Assembly (NCBI GenBank): GCA_030847615.1 | Contig: JAUMIR010000001.1 | Span: forward strand, 178,207,001-178,271,000 | DNA length: 64,000 bases | Direction: 5' to 3' | Origin: Gambelia wislizenii | Taxonomy: Eukaryota > Chordata > Lepidosauria > Squamata > Crotaphytidae | In this document: positions 21,657-33,429 of the stretch, piece after piece | Layout: each line of letters opens with the position of its first letter | Numbering within the stretch: position 1 is the stretch's first letter | Made by a program: the position numbers and the translations under genes | The notes under the pieces: generated by a model | The model's database searches: none | What the model was told of the DNA's origin: nothing | The model's input: only the letters and a program-made list of their open reading frames with translations

Positions 21657-23060
21657 CAGTGGTTCTTAATCTGTGGTCCAAGGACCCCCAGGGGTCCGCA
21701 GTGTCCTCACAGGGGGTCCCACAAAGGATTGGCCCACCTCTGGCTGCAGTAGAGTAGCTACATAGCAGGAGCCAAGACAAAGGCAGGCATGCTAACTTGG
21801 CCTGCACATTGCCATTCAATCTGCTCCAGCCACAAAGTTGAAGGAAGAAGAAGAAAAGTCTTCCTCCCCCTCCAGTGCCTCTGAGGGAAGGTGTAATGGA
21901 TGGTGTAATTGTGTTGTTATTGTTATCAGGTATTACTGTTGTTATTATTAGGGTTTTAAATCTTTGAGTTAAGTCTTGGGGGATCACAGAAACAAAAGAT
22001 ATTTAAAGGTGGTCCCTGGTAAAGAAAAGGTTAAGATGGGCCAAATCCATAGGGTGGTCACCAATGGCTCCTCTTCATTCTGGAGAAAAGAGACTAGTGG
22101 GGTGCCACAGGGTTCTGTCCTGGGCCCAGTGCTATTCAACATCTTTATCAATGACTTGGATGAGGGAATTAGGCACATACTTATCAAATTTGCAGATGAC
22201 ACCAAATTAGGAGGAGTAGCTAATACCCCAGAGGATAGGAACAGAATCCAAAATGACCTCAACATATTAGAAAGTTAGGCCAAAACGAACAAAATGAATT
22301 TCAACAGGGAAAAATGTAGGATACTACACTTGGGCAGTAAAAATGAAATGCACAGATACAGGATGGGTGACACCTGGCTTGATGGCAGTACATGTGAAAG
22401 GGATCTAGGAGTCTTAGTGGACCACAAGCTGAACATGAGTCAATAGTGTGATGTGGCAGCTAAAAAAGCCAATGCGATTCTAGGCTGCATCAATAGTATA
22501 GTGTCTAGATCAAGGGAAGTAATAGTGCCACTCTATTCTGCTTTGGTCAGACCTCACCTGGAATACTGTGTCCAGTTCTGGGCACCACAATTCCAGAATG
22601 ATATGGACAAGCTGGAACATGTCCTGAGGAGGGCGACCAAAATGGTGAAAGGTCTGGAAGCCATGCCCTATGAGGAGCAGCTTAGGGAGTTGGGCATGTT
22701 TAGCTTAGGGAAGAGAAGGTTAAGAGGGACATGATAGCCATGTTTAAATATTTGAAGGGATGCCATATTGAGGATGGAGCAAGCTTGTTTTCTGCTGCTC
22801 CAGAGACGAGAACATGGAGCAATGGGTTCAAACTACAGGGAAACAGATTCCACCTAAACATTAGGAAAAACTTCCTGACAGTAAGAGCTGTTCAGCAGTG
22901 GAATATGCTGCCTCAGAGTGGTGGAGTCTCTTTCTTTGAAGGTTGGACGGCCATCTGTCAGGAATGCTTTGATTGTGTATTCTTTCATGGCAGGGGGTTG
23001 GACTGGATGGCCCTTATGGTCTCTTCCAACTCTGTGGTTCTATGATTCTAAGAACCACTG
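21657..23060. mobile_element. hAT MITE split by a CR1 insertion
   Basis: The left part (21657 to about 22035) starts CAGTGGTTCTTAATC and matches the element at 18709 along its whole length up to GGTTAAG. The last bases AAGAACCACTG appear at 23050-23060 beyond a CR1 copy. Flanks GCTTAGGC and GTTTAGAG agree at only five of eight positions, so the target duplication has decayed or the ends are slightly off. Confidence 0.8.
22036..23050 (+). mobile_element. CR1 LINE, 5'-truncated, nested in a hAT MITE
   Basis: Broken frames read [30 protein letters not shown] (the reverse transcriptase FADD box), [53 protein letters not shown] and AMFKYLKGCH, the C-terminal half of CR1 ORF2. The 3' end has GGGGGTTGGACTGGATGG and TTCTATGATTCT. 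At least two frame breaks make it non-functional. Confidence 0.9.
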
Positions 23061-23344
23061 GTTTAGAGTTTGAGTCTCTTGGGAAAAGATGTGCCAGCAT
23101 TTTAGAAAAATTATGACTGTAAACTGCACTAAGCCCATAGGATAGTCCAGGGTATATCCTCCCCCAATAAAAATCTACTTCACAAATGGTTGTCTCATCC
23201 TTAGCTTTCCTGATAGGTTCACTGTGGGCATGAACTGGTATTGAAAAAGGAATTCTGTTGAAGAGACTTAAATTATTCATACTTACTTGAGAGTAAGTCT
23301 GCTTGAGCCCATTGAGACTGACTCTGGGGAGATCTAGGGGTGCA

Positions 23345-23545
23345 TCATCTATCATGCAGCTTGACACCAGTTTAACTGCCATGGCTCCATTCTACAGAAT
23401 CCTGGGGTTTGTAGTTTTGTGAGGCACCAGAACTCTTTGGCACAGACCTTGTAAAACTACAAATTTCAAGATTCCATATGATGGAGCTACAGCACTTAAA
23501 GCAGTGTCAAACTGCATGATTTCTACAGTGTAGATGCTCCCCTAG
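23345..23545. mobile_element. Palindromic MITE
   Basis: AGTTTAACTGCCATGGCTCC and ATCCTGGGGTTTGTAGTTTT at the left are mirrored by AAAACTACAAATTTCAAGAT and GCACTTAAAGCAGTGTCAAA at the right; the outer ends TGCATC and GATGC(T) also mirror. It belongs to the foldback family noted at 18277 and 30204. Confidence 0.65.
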
Positions 23546-23861
23546 ACAAACTGCTTATTACAAGGCCAAGCATCTTCTAACAATTTTATGCCTACATAAC
23601 AGGCAGGTGTTAATGTTTATCCCAGGACTGAATTACTTCATCAATAAGGAAGGGAGAGGTGAACCTGCCAAATGTCTCCTTGTCATTTAAAAAAAAAAAA
23701 AGACTCAGAAATCTGATCCATTTAGCCAGTAGGTTGCAGCTGTATTCTTTCAATTAATCTTTCCTGCCTTCCTTTGGCTTATTTCCTGGAAGCAAACAAC
23801 TCCAAGAACTGACATTTTGAATAGTTACCTGACAAAAATCTAATAATCTGGCTTTTGTGTG

Positions 23862-24255
23862 AAGTCGAAGGCTTTTGCGGCTGGCATCCATAGCTTTTCT
23901 GTGTTTTCCCCTCCCCCTGGGTTGTGAGGCCGTGTTCTGGAAGAGTTTATTTCTGATGTTTCGCCTGCATCTATGGCTGGCATCTGCAGAGAATGGTTGG
24001 GTAGGAGTGTGTGTGGGGTTTATATACTGTGAGCCCCTGTTAGGGAGGATATGTAAATTTGTGTATTTGAATGGCTGGTTTCTGGGTAGAGATATGCAAG
24101 GAGGATTAGTGTCTGTTTGGCAAATGGTCCATTGTCTGCTGGAAATCACCCTGTCTGTGGGTGGAGTTCATTTGCAGATGCAGGCAAAACATCAGAAACA
24201 AACTCTTCCAGAACACAGCCTCACAGCCCAGAAACCCCCCTACAGAAAATCTGGC
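23862..24255. repeat. Foldback repeat with ~80-bp arms, possibly Penelope-like derived
   Basis: The left arm contains GGTTGTGAGGCCGTGTTCTG, GAAGAGTTTATTTCTGATGT and TTCGCCTGCATCT; the right arm has the inverse AGATGCAGGCAAAACATCAG, AAACAAACTCTTCCAGAAC and ACAGCCTCACAGCCCAG. The spacer is about 190 bp. It shares its outer phrase with the smaller copy at 11095. The link to Penelope-like elements is from memory of family style and is uncertain. Confidence 0.6.
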
Positions 24256-24379
24256 TTTTCCTACTTTTCACCCTCCCTCCTGAAACAGGTTCTTTTCTTT
24301 TATTGGCAATGTCTTTGCCCGTTGCTTAGGTCTTGGGATTGTAGAGAGCACATTCTCACCCTATTTCTAGAGGACCATG

Positions 24380-24905
24380 AGCCACTATGAGGTTGTATTT
24401 GGGCCCAAGCTATCTCAGGGACCGCCTTCTCCCTTATAATCCTCCCCATGCTCTCCGGTCCTCTGGGAGGAATTTGTTGCAGCCACAAAGACTTAGGCTG
24501 GCGACCACCTCCCAGAGGGCTTTTTCGGCTGTCGCCCCCAAATTGTGGAACGGCCTGCCGGATGAGATCCGCCTATTGACATTGTTAGACAGCTTTAAAA
24601 AGGCTGTCAAGACGGATCTCTTCAGGCAGGCTTTTCCGGAATAGCTAACCCCGGCCTCAGGAACCTCCTCTGGAGGTTGCTTCTGAAGCTCCAAACTGAT
24701 GCTGCTCGCTCGGAAGGGTTTTTAATAAATTGTATTATATGCTGATTTTAATTTGTATTAATTTAATAATGTTTTAAGGGGGGAAAGGGATTTTGAGTTG
24801 TTTTATACTGTGTACTATTTTATTGTTGTAAGCCGCCCCGATTGTTCGCAGAGGGGCAGGATATAAATAAATTTTATTATTATTATTATTATTATTATTA
24901 TCCCT
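24380..24905 (+). mobile_element. L2-clade LINE 3' end
   Basis: The frame reads LGPSYLRDRLLPYNPP, RSSGRNLLQPQRLRLATTSQ, RAFSAVAPKLWNGLPDEIR and KTDLFRQAFPE, the C-terminus of the L2-type protein seen also at 31540-32942. The 3' end has GTAAGCCGCCCCGATTG and GGGGCAGGATATAAATAAA then an ATT microsatellite. Confidence 0.85.
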
Positions 24906-25599
24906 TGCTTCCAAGAAGAAACTCACAGCAAAAGGGGAGGGGGGCAGCCAGCTTCCAAGCATCAAGCAGAAAAAAGAGCAGCTGTAGAGAGAACTAGCTT
25001 AACATTCCCTGTCAGAAAAACCCAACCTGGTCTGACTGCCAGCTGCTCTGGAGCTACAGAATCATCCATTAACCAGAGGAATACGGGCTACTGGATTGTG
25101 TGGGCTTTTTGTCTGTTTGTTTTGTATTATTAAAGTCTCTTGAACCATATGCTGTGAGTCACTTGTTCTAAAGACAGGATAAAAATATTTGAAAGACATA
25201 AACCCATAATCACTGATACATGATGTCATGGGGCTCACAGCCATCTCCCAAATTTGGTAGGGCTCTTTTTGAAGCCTGTGATAAAACTGATTAGAGTATT
25301 GTACTGGATTTTTTGACATGGAATTGACATGGATTTTTTCATCTGTTTTTCATTTTGCAAATATATTTATATATATTAAAAAGAAAATAAAGGGACAATA
25401 TAATTAAAAAAAGGAGAAATGGAGAAAACCTGAACATACAGCAATGAAAATTTGTGTATTGCTTTGAGAAAAGGCAATTAAATATCCAAGTAACTATCCA
25501 TCTAGTGTTGACATCTATATGCTGTTGAGTTGCTGGAAGGGTAGGTCCTTGCTCCATTTAATAATACAAGGTAGACATTCTGCCCCCCCCCCCAGTGCA

Positions 25600-26420
25600 G
25601 CAATATATGTCTTTTAGCCACTGAAAGCAAACTTGGGATCCATTCCCATTGACCAGAAGTTAATTTCCAAAATAAGGCAGATGATTTAAGAGAGTGTACA
25701 AAGCTATAAATTCAAAGTTTACTACAAAACAAAATTAATTTGACTCATCACCTTTCCTTGAAAGGGAATAATCGCTGGGCATAGCCAAATCATGTTTAAA
25801 AGACACATGAGGGGAGTTATAGTACAAATATCAGATGTACTCAAATCTTTACTAAACAAACATTGTGGAGTTCAGTATGCCTAGAGCAAGGGTTTTTGCT
25901 ATATGAGCTAGTTTTTAAAATCCACAGTTACAGCAATTATGGAGGTCAAAGCTACTATCCATTGGCTAGGCAAAATAAAGCTAACATGCCATTCCATTCG
26001 CTCCTACGATTGAATATGGTGTTTATTGACTGGCAATAAATATAACAAAATAGTGTAGATTTCATTTTCCCCATGCATTTGATGAATGTTTCTAAAAGTG
26101 GCAGGGATCCAGACACAAGATGTAGAGCCATATGTGGAAATTGGCAGATCATATCTAGCCCTTGATTTTAGGAAATGGAGAGAAACTCGAACCACTTGAT
26201 TCAAAGTATGAATTGCTCTATCAGCCCACACTTTCCACATAAAAGTGGAAACTTTCAAATGTGGACTATCCCATGAAGTTAAGTAAGCATGAGAAAATGG
26301 ATCAAAAATACACACTTCAAGACATTGTATGCCAAAGTTCCCTAATGGAAAAAACACTGTAGTATGTAAAAGCTTATATCTAACATAAATAGATCTTACA
26401 TAAATGTTCACTACTTAGAA
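25600..26420 (-). mobile_element. L1-like LINE ORF2 C-terminal fragment
   Basis: The minus-strand frame 26411-26004 reads VRYKLLHTTVFFPLG, then SWDSPHLKVSTFMW and VSLHFLKSRARYDLPISTYG, in the style of the L1 ORF2 C-terminus (the FxxLxxxYxLP pattern). Nothing upstream is intact. The limits are approximate and the family call is by pattern only. Confidence 0.45.
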
Positions 26421-26740
26421 AAAAGTATCAGCAGCCGCATGGGACTTGATTAACTAGTGAGGAGACTAAAAACCTAGAACCTTTTAGGGTTTACCTGTGG
26501 GCAAAGTTCCTGCTGTGAAGATGATAACAAGCTAGAAGCTGTTTTAACTCATGGAAACCCAGTTTTCATGACACTTAACTGTGGAGCTCAGTGGATAAAC
26601 ATGGAGGGACCCAAAGAACCCATGCTTTCTGTGCAGAAGATTCCTGTTTCAGTCTCCCAAAACACCAAAGGAGAAAGGTGATGACAAAGACACCTGTCTG
26701 AGAAACTGGGCAGGTGTTGCCTGTCAGAGTAGACAGTATT

Positions 26741-26880
26741 AAGGTCCCTATCACATTACACTGTTATAACACTATATTCCACTTTAACTGCCATGGCAAC
26801 ATTCTGTGAAATTCTGGGGTTTGTAGTTTAGTGAAGCCCAAGAGCATTCTGGCTGAGAATTCTAAATGCCCCTCTCTGGC
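26741..26880. mobile_element. Half copy of the palindromic MITE
   Basis: CACATTACACTGTTATAACA, TTCCACTTTAACTGCCATGG and GAAATTCTGGGGTTTGTAGT match the left half of the complete copy at 30204-30427; the right half is missing. Confidence 0.65.
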
Positions 26881-27579
26881 TAGATGGACCGTCTGGCCTG
26901 GCATATAAAAGCAACTTCTATGTTCCCTGGAGCAGTTACTAGGTGTAAATCTAATCTATATTAGTTGTGAGGCAAAATGGGGTGAAATCCACATATGGTC
27001 CTTCATGCAAAGGCAAGACACAATGAAATTTGATAAATAATAAACTACTCACGGAAGGAAACCCTTTGGAAATGTCAATTATATCTCCCCCTGGAACACC
27101 CTGGTATGGACGCTTGACGAAAGCCAATTTTATAAATTGTACACCTTGTGCTACATTCCTATTGGTCCCATCTGCCTTAACGATGGATGGGGCATTCATG
27201 CAGGCTGAGGCGTCTGGAAGCAAATGTAGCATTCTGGTATTTAGTTGTTAAATTATTATTCAACACTGAATCACTGAACCAAGGACATGGGAAAGTGTTT
27301 GAGGGATACACTCTATTAGGGCCCAAAGTATCATCTTCTTCAGAAACACATCATGTACTTCAAACTTTTGTCTTTTGATGGTAACAGAGTATTTCTAAAA
27401 TGTCAAAGCACTTTCTGTTCCTATAAAATTGATGAAGGATTCAGCACACTTGGCAATTCTCTTATCACTTGCCAGGGACAAGTGATAGCAGATTTCAGAA
27501 GAAGGATAAAGAGGAAAAGTGAGGGAAATTCTCGGTCACTCATACACACATACACACCTGAAGGACCACCTTTCCTCAG

Positions 27580-27581
<2 letters not shown>

Positions 27582-27622
<41 letters not shown>
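27582..27622. repeat. GA dinucleotide microsatellite
   Basis: About 20 uninterrupted GA units. The ERERER and SLSLSL frames across it are artefacts. Confidence 0.95.
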
Positions 27623-27625
<3 letters not shown>

Positions 27626-27924
27626 GTAACTATTGCTCTATTTCCCAAATTTATTCCTCTATCCAACCTTTCTGCCTTAACTCTGATAGTCTTATGTGGT
27701 TCTTATGGGTGGGTGTTGCATGTGTGAATGTTTTTTTTGTACTTCGAATAACAATAATTTATTTCACTTTAACCTGGAGTTCTCTGAAGTTAGTACTGGT
27801 GAAAAGATTCCAAAGTTACCCACCTCTCGCAGCATTCAATTTGAGCTAATAATAATTCCTCCAAATATTAATATAGTTTTAGGATCATGTGTGGGGCTCT
27901 AATTGCACCCCAACCTCTTTGGGT

Positions 27925-28190
27925 AACAGTGTTCACCAGGAGCCACAGAAAACAAGTTGGTTCCATCTTCTACATGGCATCCCTTTAGATATTTAAAGAT
28001 TGCTATCCTGTCACCTGTCAAATTTCTCTTTTCCAAGAAAAACATACCCAGCCCCGCAAGCCTTTCCTTAGGGGGCTTGGTTTCCAGATCTCTGACCATC
28101 TTGGTCGCCCTCCTTTCAACCTGTTCAGGTTTGTCAGTGTCCTTCTTGACCTGTGGTGTCCAGAAGTGAATTATTATTTCCAACAATATT
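27925..28190 (-). mobile_element. CR1 LINE fragment
   Basis: The minus-strand frame reads HFWTPQVKKDTDKPEQVERR, ATKMVRDLETKP, LGMFFLEKRNLTGDRIAIFK and YLKGCHVEDGTNLFSVAPG, the same CR1 ORF2 region as at 22600-22800 but more diverged. Confidence 0.85.
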
Positions 28191-28764
28191 TAAAAAGTCT
28201 TTGGAGAAGGGAGGGAAAGTACAAATAGCACTTCCATTTGCGGAGGTGATATAAAAAGAAATAGGTTAGCTTCAACTTAGGGGTTACGGTGATTCAAGAA
28301 CCTGCTCTAAATTGGTGTCTCTTTTATCCCTTGCACATTTAGACAAAACTAGCAACATATTTTACACTAGATTAATCTAATAAGAAATAACTTTAGCAAT
28401 ATAATGTGAATGTGAGTTAAAATGTTTTTACATGTCTCCCCCCCCCCCCGTTTAAAAAACAATATAGATGTATTAGGCTAGAATCCTCTTGGTGGTTTAC
28501 AGAAATATCAGGGTATTATGCCATCTTAAATACTTTGAGGGGCATTAAGGTGTTCATTCACCTAGTGTCATTTTCCTGGCTGTGCACAACCACATACTAT
28601 TCAGTGCTGAGTGCGGTGGAGGTGGAAATGTGCCATGGAACCAGTGGGCTGCCACTGCACAGCCAGGGAAAAAAAAGAAGCAGCCTTTGATATCCTGGAT
28701 CTCTAGTGGGCAGAATGAAGCTGAATACAACCAGGATGCAGCTCCACCGCAGCCCTGATCATAA

Positions 28765-28815
28765 AGTCATAGAGTTGGAAGAGATCATAAGGACCATCTA
28801 GTCCAACCCCCCTGA
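28765..28815 (-). mobile_element. CR1 3' end fragment
   Basis: On the minus strand it reads GGGGTTGGACTAGATGGTCC and CTCTTCCAACTCTATGAC, the conserved CR1 3' end. The body upstream is not recognisable. Confidence 0.7.
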
Positions 28816-30055
28816 CAGTCATGGGGGTGCATGGCAGAGCTGTCTGGCTGCCATTCTGAAGCTGGGAGGAGGGCACAGGCATTGTCCTTGGGACCCCAGT
28901 GTAAGTATGCTGGCTAAGTGTAAAATAAGAACTTGACAGTCAAGGTTAGGACATTCAACAAGTAACTCAAAGCCCTGTGGTACTTTAAAGATCTGACATT
29001 CTCTTTGACTAAGGGATGGGGGAGGATGGGACATTGATTTGCAAAGCAATGAAATCAATGCAATGTAGCAGATGGTTGTCTGCATGTTTACAGGAAGGGT
29101 CATGATTGTCTACAGGTGTGAATGTTTGGGTGATTTAACAGGACCATTTCCTTGGCAGAGTAGTGTGAACTTTGTGTTACTTCTGGCTCCACTCCTGGTT
29201 CCAGAACACCATGTATTTCTGTCAGCCCATGGCTGGCCTGATTTACTGGACAAATTAATATCAAGCCAATTAAACATTCATTCCAAATGGGAACGATGGG
29301 ACATACAGTAGTTGCATTTCAGCATAATGAGCTCTGTCATGAGAGTTACATTGTTAATAATGTAACTGCCACAGTTGGTCATTTCTGCATTTAATGACCC
29401 TCCAGCTGACCATCTTCTGTCCACCCCCCCCCCAACATGCACTGTATATAGCTTTGAATTTCTGGATGCTATTCCATGAAGCTGGTGAAGGCCATGAAAA
29501 CTCATGGTACGATCCATTTAAGTTGTCATGGAAGTTATAGTTGCTTTTGCTGCAGCAGTGTAACACAGCTACCCTCTTTGCACATTCAATGTTTATTTAA
29601 TCTCTGTAACAAGAAGATTTCATTTCCCTTCCATACCGATATTTTTTTGGGGGGGTGAAACTGACAATAAATTTTTGTCACATATTGGTGTGTAGTTGCT
29701 AAGACTGCTTATTTGCCACTACAGGTAGGTCACACATCAAGCATTCTTCTGGTTTAATCATTCTATAGCTGCTGAGTAATTGCAAAAGTAGTATCTTCTG
29801 AACCCTGTGTAACATTTTCCATCATTGACATGGTCTTGTTCAGGTATTTTTGCCTGAAGTAAGAATACAGTGATCCCATGTAACCTAGCTATTTTTAGCA
29901 CAAGAAACAGCTGCTTTAGGAATTGATTAGTATGCCATACTGCTTGGCTATTTTTATACCTTGGAGTGGGGAAATACGTAGCCCAGCCCTGCTCTTTCCA
30001 GTTTCCAGTTTAATAATAGCTGAGTCAGGGACATCTTCTAGCTCAATGTACACCC
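28816..30055. other. Gene-free stretch
   Basis: I see no gene here. About 28945-29060 resembles the GCCATGTTAGTC-type dispersed repeats in style (TGTGGTACTTTAAAGATCTG), and short C and G runs occur at 29426 and 29650. Nothing else stands out. Confidence 0.5.
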
Positions 30056-30190
30056 TTTCTAACTAAGGCTGGGGTACTCAGAATTCTCTGCCAGAGGGCT
30101 CTAGTGCCCAGGATTCCATAGGATGCTGCAGCCATGACAGTTAAAAGTGGAATCATAGTGCTATAGTTGTGCTGTGTGGAAAGGTACCTT
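30056..30190. mobile_element. Right half of a palindromic MITE
   Basis: TACTCAGAATTCTCTGCCAG, CCAGGATTCCATAGGATG, GACAGTTAAAAGTGGAATCA and GTTGTGCTGTGTGGAAAGG correspond to the second half of the foldback family. It lies next to the complete copy at 30204. Confidence 0.6.
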
Positions 30191-30203
30191 GATATATGTC
30201 TTT

Positions 30204-30427
30204 GGAGATTTTCACACTACACTGTTATAGTGTTACTATTCCACTTTATTTGCTACAGCTGCCTCCTGTGGAATTCTGTGATTTGCAGTTTAGGGAGGAG
30301 CATTTACAACTCTCAGCCAGAGACCTCTTAGGCCTCACTCAACTACAAACCCCAGGATTCCACAGGAGGAAGCCAGAGCAGTTAAAGTGGAACAGTAACA
30401 CTATAACAGTGTAGTGTGAAAATCTCC
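30204..30427. mobile_element. Complete palindromic MITE, ~100-bp arms
   Basis: The left end GGAGATTTTCACACTACACT is the exact inverse of the right end AGTGTAGTGTGAAAATCTCC, and the symmetry continues inward through TTCCACTTTA, GCCTCCTGTGGAATTCTGTG and GTAGTTT-like phrases to a short centre near 30320. TTT lies on each side, which would fit a 3-bp duplication as in PIF/Harbinger elements. It is the best preserved of the family in the window. Confidence 0.75.
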
Positions 30428-31539
30428 TTTAACTGATACGTGTTTTTAACCAACATTATGTTAATTTGTTAATGTGTTGTTCCCTGCCTCGATTCATAAG
30501 GATCATCACCACCACCTTCCAGGTTTTTAAAATGCTGGGCCCAGTTAACCATCTGGCCTTTATGCCCATTTCTAAAACCAGCTGACCTTGAAACAGTCCT
30601 GGCCCACCTCCCAATCCTTGCCTCTCCCTTCTCTTTGACATCCTTGTGACATTAAAAAGGTTGGCTCTCTGGTCTCAGGGTTTGACATTTCAGACTTGCT
30701 GAATGGGATGGTGCTGATCTGGTAACCCTAGAATCACCGTATGTTGTTTTTTGCTGCAACAGCCACTCTACAGAAGACAAACAGAATGGTCTTAGAGAAA
30801 AATAACTCGGCAAAAAATGGTGTATAGAAGAAACTCAAATATCAAATCATATATTCGCCCCCATAAAGCACAGCAAATAGCTGTTTCACAGAATGCAAAC
30901 TATTGACACTCAGAGACAACACAAATAAATGCCCACACATGACAAACGAACACCAAAATATACATATCATACCTCTGCAAACCCATACCCTCTGTTACTC
31001 TAAGAGATAGGGGGTGTCCCACTTGTGATGCCAAAATCTCTTATTATTATCTGGGGGAATTATTAGCTCAAACAAAAGCCTGCAAGTTGTGGGTAGCTTT
31101 GGGGATCTTTTCACCTATGTATACCAGTGCTAACTGTAGAGAGTTCACAATTAAAGTGAAATAAAGTGTGGAAACAACACAAAATGAATTCACACACACA
31201 ACACACATTCCTAAGAAGGCTGAAGCAGAGTGAGGCAGAAGAATTAGATAGAGGGAGAGATGCAGGAATATAGGGTGATAGTTACTGGTCTTGAAGAGCA
31301 GAGTTTTATACAGTGAAGATATTCAGAGAGGCATCTGAGGGTGGCATAGGAGGTTCTGATCCAGGGCATGCTGAGAAAGAGAGTGGCCAGGGTTGTCCAC
31401 CGTGGCATATCTCACTATTGTCAGGTGACTAATATTTATACCCTATTTCTTCCTGAAGGTGTACTCTGGTTAAAACAAAGCCTGGATGGCTTTCCCATGA
31501 GATAGACAAAGGAAACCAAAACTCAACTGATTGTGTTAA
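30428..31539. other. Gene-free stretch
   Basis: No gene or clear repeat family was recognised. A short CA-rich run is at 31190-31206. The rest is AT-rich without notable symmetry. Confidence 0.5.
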
Positions 31540-32942
31540 TTATTATTATTATTTCTATCCTGCCCTTCTGCAACGCAATCGGGGTGGCTTACAGCATAAA
31601 AATGCCATAATTACATTAGTACCCTAACCCACCCACCACTTAAAACAATATTAAATTAAAAAGATTTAAAACATACAATAATTAAAAAGAGAAAAAATGG
31701 AACAATCCAGAGGCAGCTTAAGGGAAAAGGCAACCAAATCTTCGGGCCGGGATAGCTATTCGGGAAAGGCCTGCCGGAAAAGATCCGTCTTGACAGCTTT
31801 TTTGCAGCTGTTGAAGGTGGTAATAGGACGGATCTCGTCCGGCAGGCCATTCCATAATCTGGGAGCGGTAGCAGAGAAGGCCCTTTGGGAGGTCACCGAC
31901 AGCCTTGTTTTCATAGGTTGTAACAGATTCCTCCCAGAGGACCAAAGTGCACGGGGAGGGTTGTACGGGAGGAGGCGGTCCAGGAGGTAAGTTGGACCCA
32001 AGCCATGCAGGGCTTTAAAGGTCATAACCAACACCTTGTACTGAGCCTGGAACCTAATAGGCAACCAGTGGAGAGCTTTTAACGCAGGTGTTATATGCTC
32101 TCTTCTGGAAATGCCAGAAATCAACCTGGCTGCCATGTTCTGAACTAGTTGAAGTTTCCGAGTCAAGCACAAGGGTAGCCCAATGTAGAGCGCATTACAA
32201 AAGTCGAGACGAGAGATTACCAGTGCATGTACCACAGTTTCGAGGTCCCTGAGGGCGCAGCTGGCATATCAGCCGAAGTTGATAACAGGCACTCCTGACC
32301 GTCGCATTTACCTGATTAGACATCTGGAGCGATTGGTCCAGGAGCACCCCAGACTGCGGACACAGTCCTTGGAGGAGAGCGTGATTCCATCCAGGATTGG
32401 AAGTTGTATTCCCAGACCTGGTTTCGGGCCTGTAACTGTTAGTACCTCCATTTTGTCTGGATTCAGTCTCAATTTGTTTCTCCTCATCCAGTCCATTACT
32501 GCCCTAAGACAATCACTGAGAGGAGAGATGCCATCTGAAATCGAAGCTGACGACCGAGACATGGAGAAATATATCTGGGTGTCATCAGCATACTGATGAC
32601 ACCACACTCCATGCCTCCGAATGATCTCTCTCAGCAGCTTCATATAGATGTTAAATAGCAATGGGGACAAGATGGCGCCCTGAGGGACACCACAATTAAG
32701 CTCTATTCTAGTAGAGCAACTGTCCCCGAGCCTCACTCTCTGGGATCTGCCCGAGAGGAAGGAACGGAACCACTGCAAGGCAGTGCCTCCAATTCCTAAC
32801 CCTCTCAGGCAATCCAAGAGGATGGAATGATCTATTGTATCAAAGGCCGCTGAAAGGTCCAAGAGCACCAACAGGGTCACACTACCCCTGTCAATCCCCA
32901 AGTGAAGGTCATCAGCCAGAACAACCATGGCAGTCTCTACTC
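31540..32942 (-). mobile_element. L2-clade LINE, 5'-truncated, best preserved copy
   Basis: The first frame (32928-32308) reads LLVLLDLSAAFDTIDHSILL, WFRSFLSGRSQRVRLG, NCGVPQGAILSPLLFNIYMK, HQYADDTQIYFS (the YADD active site) and MRRNKLRLNPDKMEVLTV. After a frame break a second frame (32235-31756) reads LVISRLDFCNALYIGLP, QNMAARLISGISRREHITPA, LHWLPIRFQAQYKVLV and AFSATAPRLWNGLPDEIR. The 3' end is CACCCCGATTGCGTTGCAGA, GGGCAGGATAGAAATAATAA and a TAA microsatellite. The frame break near 32240-32310 and missing N-terminus make it inactive, but divergence is low. Confidence 0.92.
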
Positions 32943-33059
32943 CATGGTTAATGGCTGGGAGATAGGAATTGATGGGTTTATGACAACCTCACAAGGTTTG
33001 ACAGGAGTGGGTTTAGGAGTGACTTCTGTAGGAGTAGATTTAAAAATGGGGTGGGGGTT

Positions 33060-33360
33060 GTAGAGCATACTAACATCTCCAGCTGTCATGGTTTGGCTGG
33101 GATGGCCCATGTTAATCCTCTGCTGTTTCATTTTCTCAGCTGAATTTAAAATGTCCCAGTTTCTCTTTCTTCCTTCATTCTGGGCTTACTTCAGTTGTAG
33201 CCAACTGGGTTCAAAGTGCAAAAGCAGTTTGCACTCAACTCAGCAGGAGGACGAGGAGAGTGGTGGCAGTCTTGTCCTTCCCAGTAGGCTCAGGCAAAAC
33301 CAAACTGCTGAGCCACTCGGACTCCTTAGCTTTGGAACACAATGTCCTGTGTCGTGTGAC
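33060..33360. repeat. Dispersed repeat, inverted partner of 36410-36790
   Basis: The phrases TTAATCCTCTGCTGTTTCAT, AAAATGTCCCAGTTTCTC, CAACTCAGCAGGAGGACGAG and CTTCCCAGTAGGCTCAGGCA occur in the same order, inverted, at 36410-36790. No coding remnant or clear terminal repeats were seen, so the class is unknown. Confidence 0.55.
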
Positions 33361-33429
33361 TCCAAATTGCTTCTTGAGATAAACAAAGGGATAAACACAC
33401 CTTGTTAAAAACAGGAGAAGGGGAGAGCC

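Noticed and set aside
27353..27727. Frames containing ERERER or SLSLSL
   Set aside because: They translate a GA microsatellite.
31697..32596. Plus-strand frames across the L2 element
   Set aside because: They are antisense shadows of the L2 reverse transcriptase on the minus strand.
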